Below are positions 1-9,053 of a stretch of DNA of 64,000 nt, one piece after another. Each line of letters begins with the position of its first letter. The first letter of the stretch is position 1. The translations under genes and the position numbers were made by a program. The notes under the pieces are model-generated. The model was not told where the DNA came from. It saw nothing but the letters and a program-made list of their open reading frames with translations, and did no database searches. Source of the stretch: an uncultured Bacilli bacterium (GTDB lineage: Bacteria > Bacillota_I > Bacilli_A > RF39 > UBA660); contig CAKPER010000004.1 of assembly GCA_934149245.1 (NCBI GenBank), positions 6,902-70,901 of the forward strand, written 5' to 3'.

Positions 1-601
1 ATGGTAATTCAAAGCACTTTTTATCTTCTAAAGATAGGGATAATTTATTCATATAATGGTTTATATCTATTTTTTCATTAGATATATCCCCTTTCATTGC
101 AATATACATACCTCCTACCTTTAATAGTGGTATTGAATATTCTAGCAGATGAGTTAAAGGGGCTACCGCTCTTGATGTAACTATATCATATTCTTCTCTT
201 ACATTTCTACTATATATTTCTGCACGTTCATTAATAACATTTATATTTGTTAAGTTCAATTTCAAAATAACCTTATTTAAAAAACTACATTTTTTTGTAG
301 TTGAATCGACTAATGTTATATTCAACTGTGGAAAAGCTATTTTTAATACCATTCCTGGAAATCCTGCACCTGTTCCTATATCACATACTTTTTGATCAGA
401 CAATTCTACTATTTTGCTAATTGTTAGAGAATCATAAAAATGTTTTAAATATACTTGATTTTCATCAGTTATGGATGTTAAATTATATTTTTTATTTTCT
501 TCCTTTAACAATCTATAATATTCATCTAATTGAGATAATTGTTTAGTATTTAATTTAATTCCTAAATCTGATAAAGCTCTTATAAATTCATCTTTATTCA
601 T
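1..601 (-). CDS. rsmG: 16S rRNA (guanine-N7) methyltransferase RsmG, 3' end cut by window edge
   Basis: Translating leftward from the ATG at 601 gives an open frame that runs off base 1, about 200 codons of a protein usually near 240 residues, so only the C-terminal tail is missing. The SAM-binding motif (CDIGTGAGFPG, around residues 70-80) and the later TSRAVAPL segment are typical of RsmG. The enzyme methylates G527 of 16S rRNA in the small-subunit decoding region. It is the last visible gene of the leftward mnmE-mnmG-rsmG group, and its start overlaps the mnmG stop by 8 bp, which suggests translational coupling. This neighbourhood (gidA-gidB) is classical next to oriC. Confidence 0.93.
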   Translation of the reverse strand, partial: MNKDEFIRALSDLGIKLNTKQLSQLDEYYRLLKEENKKYNLTSITDENQVYLKHFYDSLTISKIVELSDQKVCDIGTGAGFPGMVLKIAFPQLNITLVDSTTKKCSFLNKVILKLNLTNINVINERAEIYSRNVREEYDIVTSRAVAPLTHLLEYSIPLLKVGGMYIAMKGDISNEKIDINHYMNKLSLSLEDKKCFELP

Positions 602-2468
602 TATAATTTTTCCTTAAATAAATCATTAATATAGAAATATCTGCTGGATTTACTCCACTAATTCTCATTGCTTGACCAATGGATTCAGGTTTTACTTCTT
701 CTAATTTTTGTCTAGCCTCACTTGCTAGATTTTTTATTTTTTTATAATCTATATCTTTAGGAATTTTTTTAGTATCATGACTCATTATTTTCTTTGCTTC
801 TCTTTTTATCTTATTTATATAACCTTCATATTTTATCTCTATTTCAACTTGTTCCTTGATTTCATCACTATAATTAGTATCAAAAAGTTCTAGTTTTTTT
901 AATATACTAAAATTTATCTCTGTTCGTTTTAATAGTTCATATACAGTTATTCCATCTTTCAATATTGCTGAATTAATAGATGATAATTTTTCGTTAATTT
1001 CACGGGATGGTTTGATTTTTATATCTTTTAATTCTTGTTTTAACTTATCTATACTATCTAATTTATTTTGAAATTGTTGATATCTTTTTTCATCAATTAA
1101 GCCAACTTCATAACCATATTTTCGAAGTCTAATATCTGCATTATCATTTCTTAACAATAGTCTATATTCTGCTCTTGATGTTAACATCCTGTAAGGTTCT
1201 CTTGTACCTTTTGTTACTAAATCATCAATTAAAACTCCTATATATGCCTCATCTCTTTTTAAAATTAATGGTTCTTTATTCTCAAGTTTTAATGCTGCAT
1301 TTATTCCAGCTATTAATCCTTGACATGCAGCTTCTTCATATCCACTTGTTCCATTTATTTGGCCTGCTGTAAATAAATTTTTTATAATTTTAGTTTCCAA
1401 ACTAGCATAAATTTGGGTTGGATAAATAGCATCATATTCTATGGCATAAGCATATTTTAAAATCTTGGCATGCTCTAATCCTGGAAGTGAATGTACCATT
1501 TTTTCCTGAATATCAATTGGCATACTAGTAGAAAATCCTTGTAAATAAATATCATCATAGTATAAACTTTCAGGTTCTAAAAATAATTGATGACGATCTT
1601 TATCTTTAAATCTTGTTATTTTATCTTCTATTGATGGACAGTATCTAGGACCAACTCCGGTTATATCATTTAAACCACCATACATACTTGATTTTGATAA
1701 ATTATCTAAAATAATTTTGTGAGTTGTTTTATTTGTATATATTAAATAGCATGGTTCTTGATTATTCATATCATATAATGCTTTAATATCATGAGAAAAT
1801 GTATATTCTTTTTTATCACCATCTTCTCTTTTTGTTTTTGAAAAATCTATTGAATCCCTTGCTATTCTTGGAGGGGTTCCTGTTTTTAATCTTAAAATTT
1901 TAAAGCCATATTTTTTTAAATTATCACTTAAGTGTAGAGATGGTTTTTCATAATGTGGACCACTTCTAACTCTACTTGCACCTCTTAAAATATCAGATTT
2001 TAAGTATGTTCCAGTAGTTAAAATTACAGTTTTTGATTTTATAATAGTATTATCAGATAATATTACACCTTTTACGGTTTTATCATCAATAACTAAATCT
2101 TCAACCATTCCTTCTAATAATTGTAAATTTTCTTGGTGTTTTAAAGTTTTCAACATCTCTTGTGGATAAGTTACTTTATCTGCCTGTGCTCTTAACGAAT
2201 GAACAGATGGCCCTTTAGAAGAATTCAACATTTTCATTTGAATTAATGTTTTATCGGCATTTATTCCCATTTCTCCACCTAGAGCATCTATTTCTCTAAC
2301 AATAATTCCTTTGGCTGAACCACCTATTGATGGATTACATGGCATTGTTGCTATATTTTGTATGTTACCCGTTATTAATAACGTTGAATGTCCTATTCTT
2401 GATGTAGCTAAAGCAGCTTCACAACCAGCATGTCCTCCTCCTACTACTATTACTTCATAATTTTCCAT
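594..2468 (-). CDS. mnmG: tRNA uridine-5-carboxymethylaminomethyl modification enzyme, FAD subunit
   Basis: The 624-residue product has the family's normal length. It starts with an FAD-binding Rossmann motif (VVGGGHAGCEAA, about residues 8-19) and carries the MnmG signatures PCNPSIGG and GTYLKSDI, and RAEYRLLLRNDNAD in the later part. With MnmE it installs the cmnm5 group on the wobble uridine of several tRNAs in the cytoplasm. mnmE lies 16 bp upstream on the same strand, so both subunits are probably made from one transcript, and rsmG overlaps the 3' end. Nothing looks truncated. Confidence 0.97.
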   Translation of the reverse strand: MENYEVIVVGGGHAGCEAALATSRIGHSTLLITGNIQNIATMPCNPSIGGSAKGIIVREIDALGGEMGINADKTLIQMKMLNSSKGPSVHSLRAQADKVTYPQEMLKTLKHQENLQLLEGMVEDLVIDDKTVKGVILSDNTIIKSKTVILTTGTYLKSDILRGASRVRSGPHYEKPSLHLSDNLKKYGFKILRLKTGTPPRIARDSIDFSKTKREDGDKKEYTFSHDIKALYDMNNQEPCYLIYTNKTTHKIILDNLSKSSMYGGLNDITGVGPRYCPSIEDKITRFKDKDRHQLFLEPESLYYDDIYLQGFSTSMPIDIQEKMVHSLPGLEHAKILKYAYAIEYDAIYPTQIYASLETKIIKNLFTAGQINGTSGYEEAACQGLIAGINAALKLENKEPLILKRDEAYIGVLIDDLVTKGTREPYRMLTSRAEYRLLLRNDNADIRLRKYGYEVGLIDEKRYQQFQNKLDSIDKLKQELKDIKIKPSREINEKLSSINSAILKDGITVYELLKRTEINFSILKKLELFDTNYSDEIKEQVEIEIKYEGYINKIKREAKKIMSHDTKKIPKDIDYKKIKNLASEARQKLEEVKPESIGQAMRISGVNPADISILMIYLRKNYNE

Positions 2469-2484
2469 TTATTTCACATCTTTT

Positions 2485-3837
2485 CTATTTTCCTAAACAA
2501 AATCTTGAGAATAATTCATCTAATAATTCTTCTTTATAAGTTTCTCCAATTATTTCTCCTAATGTTTCCCAAGATTGTTTTATTCCTAATTCAACTATCT
2601 CTATTGGCTCATTATTATCAATTGACTTAATTGATTCATCTATATATTCTAAAGATTTTTTTAGAAGTGATATACTTCTAGCATCAGTTAAATATGTTAA
2701 ATCATCAGATTCTATTTGGCCTAAGTTAAATAATTTTATTATTTCTTTCTTTAAATCATCTAAACCTACTCCATTTTTAATACTTGTTTTTATATAACTT
2801 TCGGTTAAAATATTTAAATCAATTTTTTGTTCAAGATCACTTTTGTTTATAACCGTAATATGTTTTTTATCTTTTAATAAATCAAATATTTTTTTATCTT
2901 CTTCTTGTAATATTTCATTATTATTTAATATTAGTATCACTAAATCACTTTTGTTTATTATTTCTTTGCTTTTTTGAACACCTATTTTTTCAACAATATC
3001 ATTTGTTTGTCTTATACCAGCTGTATCTATTATATTTAATACGACACCATTTAAGATAATATTTCCCTCGACTATGTCTCTCGTTGTTCCCTCAATATCT
3101 GTAACAATTGCTTTTTCTTCTTCTAATAAAGCATTTAATAAACTACTTTTTCCAACATTAGGTCGTCCTATTATCCCAACATTTATTCCATTTGTAATAA
3201 TTTTTCCTTCTTGTGATTTTTTTATTATACCTTTTAATTTTTCATTGAATTTTTCCAAGAAAGGTTTTATACTTTTAGTTGTTAATTGTTCAATATCTTC
3301 ATATTCAGGATAATCTATATTGACTTCTATGTGTGAAATAATTTTTATTAATTCTTCTCTTAATGTTTTTATTTTGTTTGTCACTTTTCCTGTTAATTGA
3401 TTAATTGACAAATCTCTTGCACGTTCTGTTTTAGAAGAAATTAAGTTCATAATACCATCTGCCTCTAAAAGATCAATTCTACCATTTAAAAATGCTCTCT
3501 TGGTAAATTCACCTGGCTCTGCTAACCTAGCACCATTTAATAGTAATAATTCCAATATTTTATTTGTTGTTGCAACTCCACCATGACTGTTAATTTCTAC
3601 TATATTTTCTGTTGTAAAAGTTTTGGGAGCCAGCATAACCGATACTAATACTTCGTCTATTACTTTATTGTTATCTACAATATATCCATAATTTATTGTA
3701 TGGGTAGCAACCTTATTTAAATCTTTACCTTTCCATATTTTGTTAACTATTTTTAAACTATCAATTCCACTTACTCTTATTATTGAAATGGCTCCTACTC
3801 CAAGTGATGTTGATATTGCTGCTATAGTATCATTCAT
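2485..3837 (-). CDS. mnmE: tRNA modification GTPase MnmE
   Basis: The 450-residue protein has the three-part MnmE layout: an N-terminal folate-binding domain (begins NDTIAAISTSLGVGAISIIR), helical segments, and an inserted G domain with P-loop GRPNVGKSS near residues 222-231, DTAG switch and NKSD. It ends in the conserved FCLGK tail with the functional cysteine. It partners MnmG in wobble-uridine modification. A good Shine-Dalgarno (AAGGAG) precedes the ATG, and the short gap to the upstream mscS-like gene contains TATAAT-like -10 sequences, so transcription may begin there. Confidence 0.97.
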   Translation of the reverse strand: MNDTIAAISTSLGVGAISIIRVSGIDSLKIVNKIWKGKDLNKVATHTINYGYIVDNNKVIDEVLVSVMLAPKTFTTENIVEINSHGGVATTNKILELLLLNGARLAEPGEFTKRAFLNGRIDLLEADGIMNLISSKTERARDLSINQLTGKVTNKIKTLREELIKIISHIEVNIDYPEYEDIEQLTTKSIKPFLEKFNEKLKGIIKKSQEGKIITNGINVGIIGRPNVGKSSLLNALLEEEKAIVTDIEGTTRDIVEGNIILNGVVLNIIDTAGIRQTNDIVEKIGVQKSKEIINKSDLVILILNNNEILQEEDKKIFDLLKDKKHITVINKSDLEQKIDLNILTESYIKTSIKNGVGLDDLKKEIIKLFNLGQIESDDLTYLTDARSISLLKKSLEYIDESIKSIDNNEPIEIVELGIKQSWETLGEIIGETYKEELLDELFSRFCLGK

Positions 3838-3897
3838 ATTATCTTTCTCCTTTTTCTATATTTTAGCATATTATAAAAAAAAATAAAACTATGTATA

Positions 3898-4761
3898 TTA
3901 ATTATCATTGTATAATTCAATTTCTTTTTTGTTATATGCTTCTATGATTTTATTCCAAATAGTAGAATTAACATATCTAGCTTTTTTGGGATGAATTAAA
4001 TATCTTACTGTTAATTCAATGTGGTCATCTATAATCTGAGTATATATTATTGGATCGTAATGATTATAATAAATTCTATATTCACTAGATATATTGTTTA
4101 TTTGTTTTTTCATTTTTGCAGGAATACTTTTGATTATTTCATTTGAATTTACTATTTTGTAAATTATTCCTTTTGTTTTTGATATGTCTGAATTTAGTGG
4201 TACTTTTATTGTAAGTTCATTCCAAATATATTTAAATGCTTTATTATAATTTCTTAATGGATAATTAAAGATTGTAGAATTAGGAATATGTGTTATAACA
4301 CCTGTACTTTGTCCAATAAAGTTTTCATTATTTACTTCCAGCACCTCAAAATTAAGAGCATTAATATTAACAACATCACCTTTATAATTATTTATTTCTA
4401 TTCTATCTTCTATTACAAATGGTTTTTTTAATTTGATATATATTCCTGAAAAGAAGTTAAAAATTAAATCTCTAAGTGCTATTGTAAAACCAGCAGATAT
4501 TAAACTTATTACAGTTAAAAAATTATTGATATACTTTCCCCATAAAAATAAAAATATTATTAAATTTATTATAGTAATTAACACTTTAAATTTTTGGGTA
4601 TATAAGTATTCATTTTTAGAATTATTAACATGTTTTATAATTCTTAATCCTATTTTTTTTATAATATATAGAGCTAAGAAAAATAAAATACTTTTTAATA
4701 TAAGAATTATATATTCTTTATTAATGCTTGTTAAATTACTAATATACACTATTGTTTTCAT
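3898..4761 (-). CDS. Small-conductance mechanosensitive channel, MscS family
   Basis: The 287-residue product has about three N-terminal hydrophobic segments (roughly residues 15-95), followed by the MscS pore and beta-domain pattern: ISAGFTIALRDLIFNFFSG, then KPFVIEDRIEI and GDVVNINALNFEVLE. MscS channels open under membrane tension to release solutes during osmotic downshock. The length is close to the E. coli MscS minimum, with no large extra domain. It sits between jag and mnmE, a place not occupied by a channel in B. subtilis, so it is probably a lineage-specific insertion in the conserved block. Which MscS subfamily it belongs to is not clear. Confidence 0.88.
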   Translation of the reverse strand: MKTIVYISNLTSINKEYIILILKSILFFLALYIIKKIGLRIIKHVNNSKNEYLYTQKFKVLITIINLIIFLFLWGKYINNFLTVISLISAGFTIALRDLIFNFFSGIYIKLKKPFVIEDRIEINNYKGDVVNINALNFEVLEVNNENFIGQSTGVITHIPNSTIFNYPLRNYNKAFKYIWNELTIKVPLNSDISKTKGIIYKIVNSNEIIKSIPAKMKKQINNISSEYRIYYNHYDPIIYTQIIDDHIELTVRYLIHPKKARYVNSTIWNKIIEAYNKKEIELYNDN

Positions 4762-4825
4762 TATTGCACCTCTTTTCTTATTTTATTAATTAATTTTATT
4801 TTTATGAAAGAATTAGCTTTAAGAA

Positions 4826-4862
4826 AATTAAACCAAGAAAAAAATTAATTTTCTCTTGGTTT
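4826..4862 (-). terminator. Hairpin overlapping the jag stop codon
   Basis: On the minus strand AAACCAAGA (4862-4854) pairs perfectly with TCTTGGTTT (4838-4830) and a short AATTTT follows. The left arm is made by the last sense codons of jag. The U-run is short, so termination may be partial and allow read-through to mscS. Confidence 0.5.
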
Positions 4863-5453
4863 TATTACTACATATCTATTTGGTTCTTCACCATGACTTT
4901 CTGTATATACCTTAGAATTGCTAGATAAGGCATTATGAACTATTCTTCTTTCATATGAATTCATACATTCTAGCTTTGCTTCAACACCTGTTTGAGATAC
5001 TTCTTTAGCTATTTTTTTTGCTGTTCTTTCAATAATTTCTCCTTTTTTTGCTTTGTAATTTTCAACATCTACTATTATTTTTACCTTATTATTAATATTT
5101 TGTGGTATTGTTTGTCTTATTATATCTTGAATAGCTTGAATTGTTTTGCCATTTTTCCCAATTAAAATGGAATTATTATCTGAAAAAATAGTTAAACTTA
5201 TTGTTTTTTCAATTCTTCTAACTTCTAAATTAGCTTGAATTCCCATTAAACTAACTAGTTCTTTTATCTCCTCTTTTAAATAATTTATTAAATCATTTAT
5301 ACTAACAATCTCTATTTTAGTACTTTTTTTTAATATACCCTTTTTTTCTTCAACGATATTAACTATTAAATCACTTTCTTGAGTGTTCAATTCATTAGTT
5401 GCATTTTTTATAGCATCATCATAATTTTTACCTTCAAAAAAATACTTATTCAT
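4845..5453 (-). CDS. khpB: RNA-binding protein KhpB/Jag (SpoIIIJ-associated)
   Basis: The 202-residue protein shows the three Jag domains in order: an N-terminal Jag_N domain (residues 1-50, FEGKNYDDAIKNA), a KH domain containing SILIGKNGKTIQAIQ (about 100-115), and a C-terminal R3H domain (ERRIVHNAL and the ending VVIKPREN). It binds RNA and, in Firmicutes, is linked to cell elongation and to the YidC/SpoIIIJ system. It abuts yidC directly (yidC stop and jag start share a one-base junction), the classical arrangement. Confidence 0.95.
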   Translation of the reverse strand: MNKYFFEGKNYDDAIKNATNELNTQESDLIVNIVEEKKGILKKSTKIEIVSINDLINYLKEEIKELVSLMGIQANLEVRRIEKTISLTIFSDNNSILIGKNGKTIQAIQDIIRQTIPQNINNKVKIIVDVENYKAKKGEIIERTAKKIAKEVSQTGVEAKLECMNSYERRIVHNALSSNSKVYTESHGEEPNRYVVIKPREN

Positions 5454-6380
5454 CTATTTTTCCTTCTTCCTTTCAACATAAATATTCTGGAAAATGGTAA
5501 ACAAACTAGATGTTATCCAATATAGACCTAAAGCCGCTGGTAGAGAAAGCGATGCTACTCCAATCATAGCCATCATAAAGTATATTGTGTATTTCATTTG
5601 ATTAGCGGCTGGACCCGATTGATCTTTTAATGTTTTAGAGAAAGACAAGAAAGATGTTAAAATTATTAATGCTAATAATAATACATACCAATAATTATGA
5701 TGTGTAAAAATTCCAACCCAAGGAGTAGTTCCCATCTGATAAACTAGAAAATTATTTTCAAAAAGAGCTGGTGTTCTATTAATTGCTTCTAAAAAGGCAA
5801 ATAATAATGGTAATTGAATAAAAGCTAACAAACATCCTGACATAGGATTTATTTTATATTTTTGATAGACCATCATCATTTCTTGAGCTTTTTTAGTTTG
5901 TTCCTCGCTACTATCTTTTCCTTTATATTTTTTCTCTATCTTTTCTAATTCTGGTTGAGCTTTTTTTAATAATTCGGATTGCATAGCAGTTTTTTTGGTT
6001 ACTGGCATTAATAACAATCTAATTAGTAATGATGTTATTATAATTGATAAACCATAATTTTTTAATAACAAACCAATCTGAATTATTAACCACGCTAATG
6101 GCTTTACAAATATGCTCGTCCATAGACCTTCATAATTTTCCAATGGACTAAAATTTTTACATTCTGGTAACTTAGAAACTTTAATTCCATTTTTTTTATA
6201 TAATTTTGTTACATTATCATTTGTTGGCTTACAAATAATGTTTTCAGTAATTGATTGTCCTGTTTCTTTATTTATTACAACATTATTTTTTTTATCTTTT
6301 AGTGTTTTGGTACACCCTGATAACAATAATACACACATTATTATTATAAATATTTGTTTTATTTTATACTTATTTTTCAT
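5454..6380 (-). CDS. yidC: Membrane protein insertase YidC/SpoIIIJ
   Basis: From the ATG at 6380 the product is 308 residues. It starts with a lipoprotein signal peptide (hydrophobic stretch ending LLSGC, Cys23) and then has about five membrane segments with the YidC core (LGLYWITSSLFTIFQN near the end, and the cytoplasmic loop rich in Lys/Glu). It inserts proteins into the membrane alone or with SecYEG. I prefer ATG 6380 over the in-frame TTG at 6392 because GGAG lies six bases before 6380. The 5' end overlaps rnpA by 11 bp, giving the rpmH-rnpA-yidC-jag series. Confidence 0.95.
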   Translation of the reverse strand: MKNKYKIKQIFIIIMCVLLLSGCTKTLKDKKNNVVINKETGQSITENIICKPTNDNVTKLYKKNGIKVSKLPECKNFSPLENYEGLWTSIFVKPLAWLIIQIGLLLKNYGLSIIITSLLIRLLLMPVTKKTAMQSELLKKAQPELEKIEKKYKGKDSSEEQTKKAQEMMMVYQKYKINPMSGCLLAFIQLPLLFAFLEAINRTPALFENNFLVYQMGTTPWVGIFTHHNYWYVLLLALIILTSFLSFSKTLKDQSGPAANQMKYTIYFMMAMIGVASLSLPAALGLYWITSSLFTIFQNIYVERKKEK

Positions 6381-6711
6381 TAAATTCTCCAATCTTATTT
6401 ATTAGTGTTATAAACTTTTTTTCTAACTGACGATAGTCCAATTCTATTGCCTTCTTCCTAAATATTATAACATAGTCATACGATTTTTGTATAGCATTTC
6501 TGTTAGTATCTATTATATTTTTTAATCTTCTTTTTAATTTATTTCTTTGGTTAGCCTTTCCTACTTTTTTAGGAACAGATATTCCATAACGATTATTTAA
6601 CATACGTTTTTCTACAAAATAAACCACAAAAAAACTATTCTTTACAAATTTTTTATTATTTATAATATTCGTATACTCAAATTTACTTTTTATTATATCC
6701 TTTTTCTTCAT
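6370..6711 (-). CDS. rnpA: Ribonuclease P protein component
   Basis: This 113-residue basic protein carries the RnpA signature RNKLKRRLKNIID (about residues 56-68) and the usual GISVPKKVGKANQRNK approach to it. It binds the RNase P RNA and helps process the 5' ends of pre-tRNAs. A strong Shine-Dalgarno (GGAGGAGATA) precedes the ATG. It lies 84 bp from rpmH with a terminator hairpin between them, so some transcription probably starts in the rpmH-rnpA gap; it then overlaps yidC. Confidence 0.96.
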   Translation of the reverse strand: MKKKDIIKSKFEYTNIINNKKFVKNSFFVVYFVEKRMLNNRYGISVPKKVGKANQRNKLKRRLKNIIDTNRNAIQKSYDYVIIFRKKAIELDYRQLEKKFITLINKIGEFNEK

Positions 6712-6772
6712 TATCTCCTCCGCTTATATATAATATATGAAAGAATATTACTATTTTTTTAAATTAATGAGT

Positions 6773-6797
6773 AAAAAAATGCTACATAAGTAGCATT
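6773..6797 (-). terminator. Rho-independent terminator at the rpmH stop
   Basis: On the minus strand AATGCTAC-TTAT-GTAGCATT forms a perfect 8-bp stem with a 4-nt loop followed by seven Ts. The first arm overlaps the rpmH stop codon, so it directly ends or attenuates the rpmH transcript before rnpA. Confidence 0.8.
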
Positions 6798-6918
6798 AAG
6801 CACATAATCTTTTTCTTTTTTTTGCTCTTCTCTTGCGTAGAACATTTCCTTTAACACGGGCAAAAAAGCCATGTTTCTTTGCTCTCTTAGCTTTATTTGG
6901 TTGATACGTTCTTTTCAT
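6796..6918 (-). CDS. rpmH: 50S ribosomal protein L34 (short form)
   Basis: I translated this small gene by hand: 40 residues starting MKRTYQPNKAKRAKKHGF and ending RAKKRKRLCA, then TAA. It is the classic L34 sequence of the large ribosomal subunit, placed as usual between dnaA and rnpA. It is about four residues shorter than B. subtilis L34, with the loss in the central turn (FFARVKGNVL). A strong Shine-Dalgarno (GGAGG) precedes the ATG, a consensus promoter lies upstream, and a terminator hairpin overlaps the stop. Confidence 0.96.
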   Translation of the reverse strand: MKRTYQPNKAKRAKKHGFFARVKGNVLRKRRAKKRKRLCA

Positions 6919-6949
6919 AAAATTACACCTCCAAGTCAAATGCTATTTT

Positions 6950-6978
6950 ATTATATATGTTAATTAATTTTCTGTCAA
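6950..6978 (-). promoter_or_regulatory. Consensus sigma-A promoter for rpmH
   Basis: Reading leftward, TTGACA (6978-6973), a 17-bp spacer and TATAAT (6955-6950) give a perfect vegetative promoter about 32 bp before the rpmH start. It is the best promoter match in the left block. Confidence 0.85.
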
Positions 6979-7082
6979 CTATTATACTTATAAAAACAAT
7001 ATTTTTTGAAATTTTTTACTTTTTTATTTTAATATTTCTAAATTTATAGTATAATATGTTTAAGAATAAGGAGGATGATTTC

Positions 7083-8831
7083 ATGTTTAAGGAAATAACC
7101 GCAATTAGTAAAAATTTTGCAATGGTTAAACTAGAAGGAAATGCTAGTGATGATTTACTCAATATGAATGTCATTTTTGAAGATGGAACAAAAAAAATAC
7201 TAGGAGAGGTTGAAGAAGTCGATGGTCAGCAAATAAAGGTTAGTTTCCTGGGAGAATTTGTTAATGATAAATTTTTAGGTGGTATTATTCGTAAGCCTAG
7301 CCTAACTTCAAAAATTAGAATGATAAATCAAAACGAGCTTAGTGAGCTTGTTGGTGACAATAATGATAAAAGTATGATATTGGGATTATCACCTCTTTAT
7401 AATGACTATCCTATAAAAATTGATATTGATGATATGTGGAGTAATCATAGTGCTATTTTTGGTAATACTGGTAGTGGTAAAACTTACGGAGTAGCCAGAT
7501 ATGTGCAAAATTTATTTAATATTCCAAATATCATACCTTTTAATAGTAATATTTTTATATTTAATAATACCGATGAATATGATAATGCCTTTAAAAGTAT
7601 AAGTAATTTTAATATTAATTTTAACTATAAAATGTTCTCGCTTTCTGGTGAAAGTAGTAATAGAATTAGGTTACCATTATGGTTATTGTCTGTTGATGAT
7701 TATGCTAACTTATTAGATGTTACAGAATACTCGCAACTTGCTGTTATAGAAAAAATGTTAAGTTTAGTATCGGCATTTGCTCGTAATGATGAAGAATCAA
7801 AAAGATACAAAAATCATTTAATAGCTAGTGCTATAACATCAGTTTTATATACAAATCAAACTCCAGGAAGAATAAGGGATCAAATATTTTCTATTTTAGA
7901 AAAGTGTAACACTGATGAATTAAACTTAGATTTTGAAGTACCTGGAATTGGGTATACTAGACAATTTAGAAAATGCTTTGAAATTGATAGTAAAGGAGAA
8001 TTTGCAGAGCGTGTTTTAATTGCTGAATATATTCAAAAATTTATTGATAATACAACTAAATGGAATGAAGATTTTGTACCTATCTATTTTACACTAGATG
8101 ACTTGGAGACTGCTCTTAATTTTGCTCTTATTTCCGAAGGATTATTACTTAATGAAAAATCATATTCAGCTGCTATGGCTTTAAAAGTAAGATTGCATAC
8201 TCTAAATAATAGTAGTTATAAAAAGATTTTTGAATATGATAGGTTTGTTAACGCAACTGAATTTTTGATGGATATAATTATGATAGGTCAAAACAAGAGA
8301 GCACAAATTATTAATTTTGTATTAGAAGGCATCGATGACAGATTTGCTAAAGCTATTGTAAAAGTTTATTGTAGAATTATTTTCAAGTTTAGTAAAGGTT
8401 TAAAAGAAAGAGGCGCAATGCCAATACATTTAATGTTAGAGGAAGCTCACAGATATGTACAACGTGATAATGATATAAATATATTAGGTTATAATATGTT
8501 TGAAAGAATTGCTAAAGAGGGAAGAAAATTTGGAGTTGTACTCGACTTAATTACGCAAAGACCTACTGAGTTATCTGAAGCAGTTATTTCACAATGTACT
8601 AATTTTTTGATATTTAAAATAACACACCCAACTGATTTGGATTATATAAGAAAAATGGTACCAAATATTAGTTCCGATATTATAGAAAAACAAAAATCAT
8701 TGCAATCTGGGACTTGTGTTGCTTTTGGAAAAATGATGAAAATTCCTATGATTGTAAAAATGCAATTACCTAATCCAGAACCTAAAAGTTCTAATGCATC
8801 TATATATAATAAATGGATGGTAAATATTTAA
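7083..8831 (+). CDS. HerA-type ATP-dependent helicase/translocase (DUF87)
   Basis: From ATG 7083 the product is 582 residues. The first ~90 residues form a small beta domain like the HAS-barrel, followed by a FtsK/HerA P-loop domain with Walker A (GNTGSGKTYG, ~126-135), Walker B (IHLMLEEAHRY, ~446-456) and the HerA sensor motif FGVVLDLITQRPTEL. HerA proteins are hexameric DNA translocases that usually work with the NurA nuclease in end resection or, in defence islands, with Sir2 or other nucleases. No such partner is next to it here. ATG 7083 is chosen because AAGGAGG sits 8 bp upstream and the earlier in-frame ATG (7056) touches the TATAAT at 7050-7055. The promoter faces that of rpmH. Confidence 0.85.
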   Translation: MFKEITAISKNFAMVKLEGNASDDLLNMNVIFEDGTKKILGEVEEVDGQQIKVSFLGEFVNDKFLGGIIRKPSLTSKIRMINQNELSELVGDNNDKSMILGLSPLYNDYPIKIDIDDMWSNHSAIFGNTGSGKTYGVARYVQNLFNIPNIIPFNSNIFIFNNTDEYDNAFKSISNFNINFNYKMFSLSGESSNRIRLPLWLLSVDDYANLLDVTEYSQLAVIEKMLSLVSAFARNDEESKRYKNHLIASAITSVLYTNQTPGRIRDQIFSILEKCNTDELNLDFEVPGIGYTRQFRKCFEIDSKGEFAERVLIAEYIQKFIDNTTKWNEDFVPIYFTLDDLETALNFALISEGLLLNEKSYSAAMALKVRLHTLNNSSYKKIFEYDRFVNATEFLMDIIMIGQNKRAQIINFVLEGIDDRFAKAIVKVYCRIIFKFSKGLKERGAMPIHLMLEEAHRYVQRDNDINILGYNMFERIAKEGRKFGVVLDLITQRPTELSEAVISQCTNFLIFKITHPTDLDYIRKMVPNISSDIIEKQKSLQSGTCVAFGKMMKIPMIVKMQLPNPEPKSSNASIYNKWMVNI

Positions 8832-8875
8832 ATTTTTAATTATAACAATATTTATAAAATTAAAATTATTATTTA

Positions 8876-8913
8876 AGTTTCTTCAGTTCTCTGGATTTGA
8901 AGGAACTTTTTTT
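8876..8913 (+). terminator. Terminator after the HerA-like gene
   Basis: GTTTCTTCA (8877-8885) pairs with TGAAGGAAC (8898-8906) with one G-U wobble, followed by seven Ts. It lies 45 bp after the stop codon. Confidence 0.8.
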
Positions 8914-9020
8914 ATACTGATAGATATTAAATTTAATATTATATACTATTAATTAGAAAATAATTTTAAATATATATTTATATAAAGAAGTTGGTAATAT
9001 TATTTTCTATAATAATATCT

Positions 9021-9053
9021 GAAAAAGACATCTAATTTTTAGATGTTTTTTTT
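9021..9053 (+). terminator. Second terminator-like hairpin before oriC
   Basis: ACATCTA (9028-9034) and TAGATGT (9040-9046) form a 7-bp stem followed by a run of eight Ts. No gene lies between it and the first terminator, so it is either a back-up shield of the origin from transcription or the end of a short untranslated RNA. Confidence 0.6.

Noticed and set aside
4433..4789. A 118-codon plus-strand frame
   Set aside because: It is antisense to the MscS gene, whose family motifs are clear.
7056..7082. Upstream in-frame ATG for the HerA-like gene
   Set aside because: It directly follows the -10 box and would place the AAGGAGG site inside the coding sequence.
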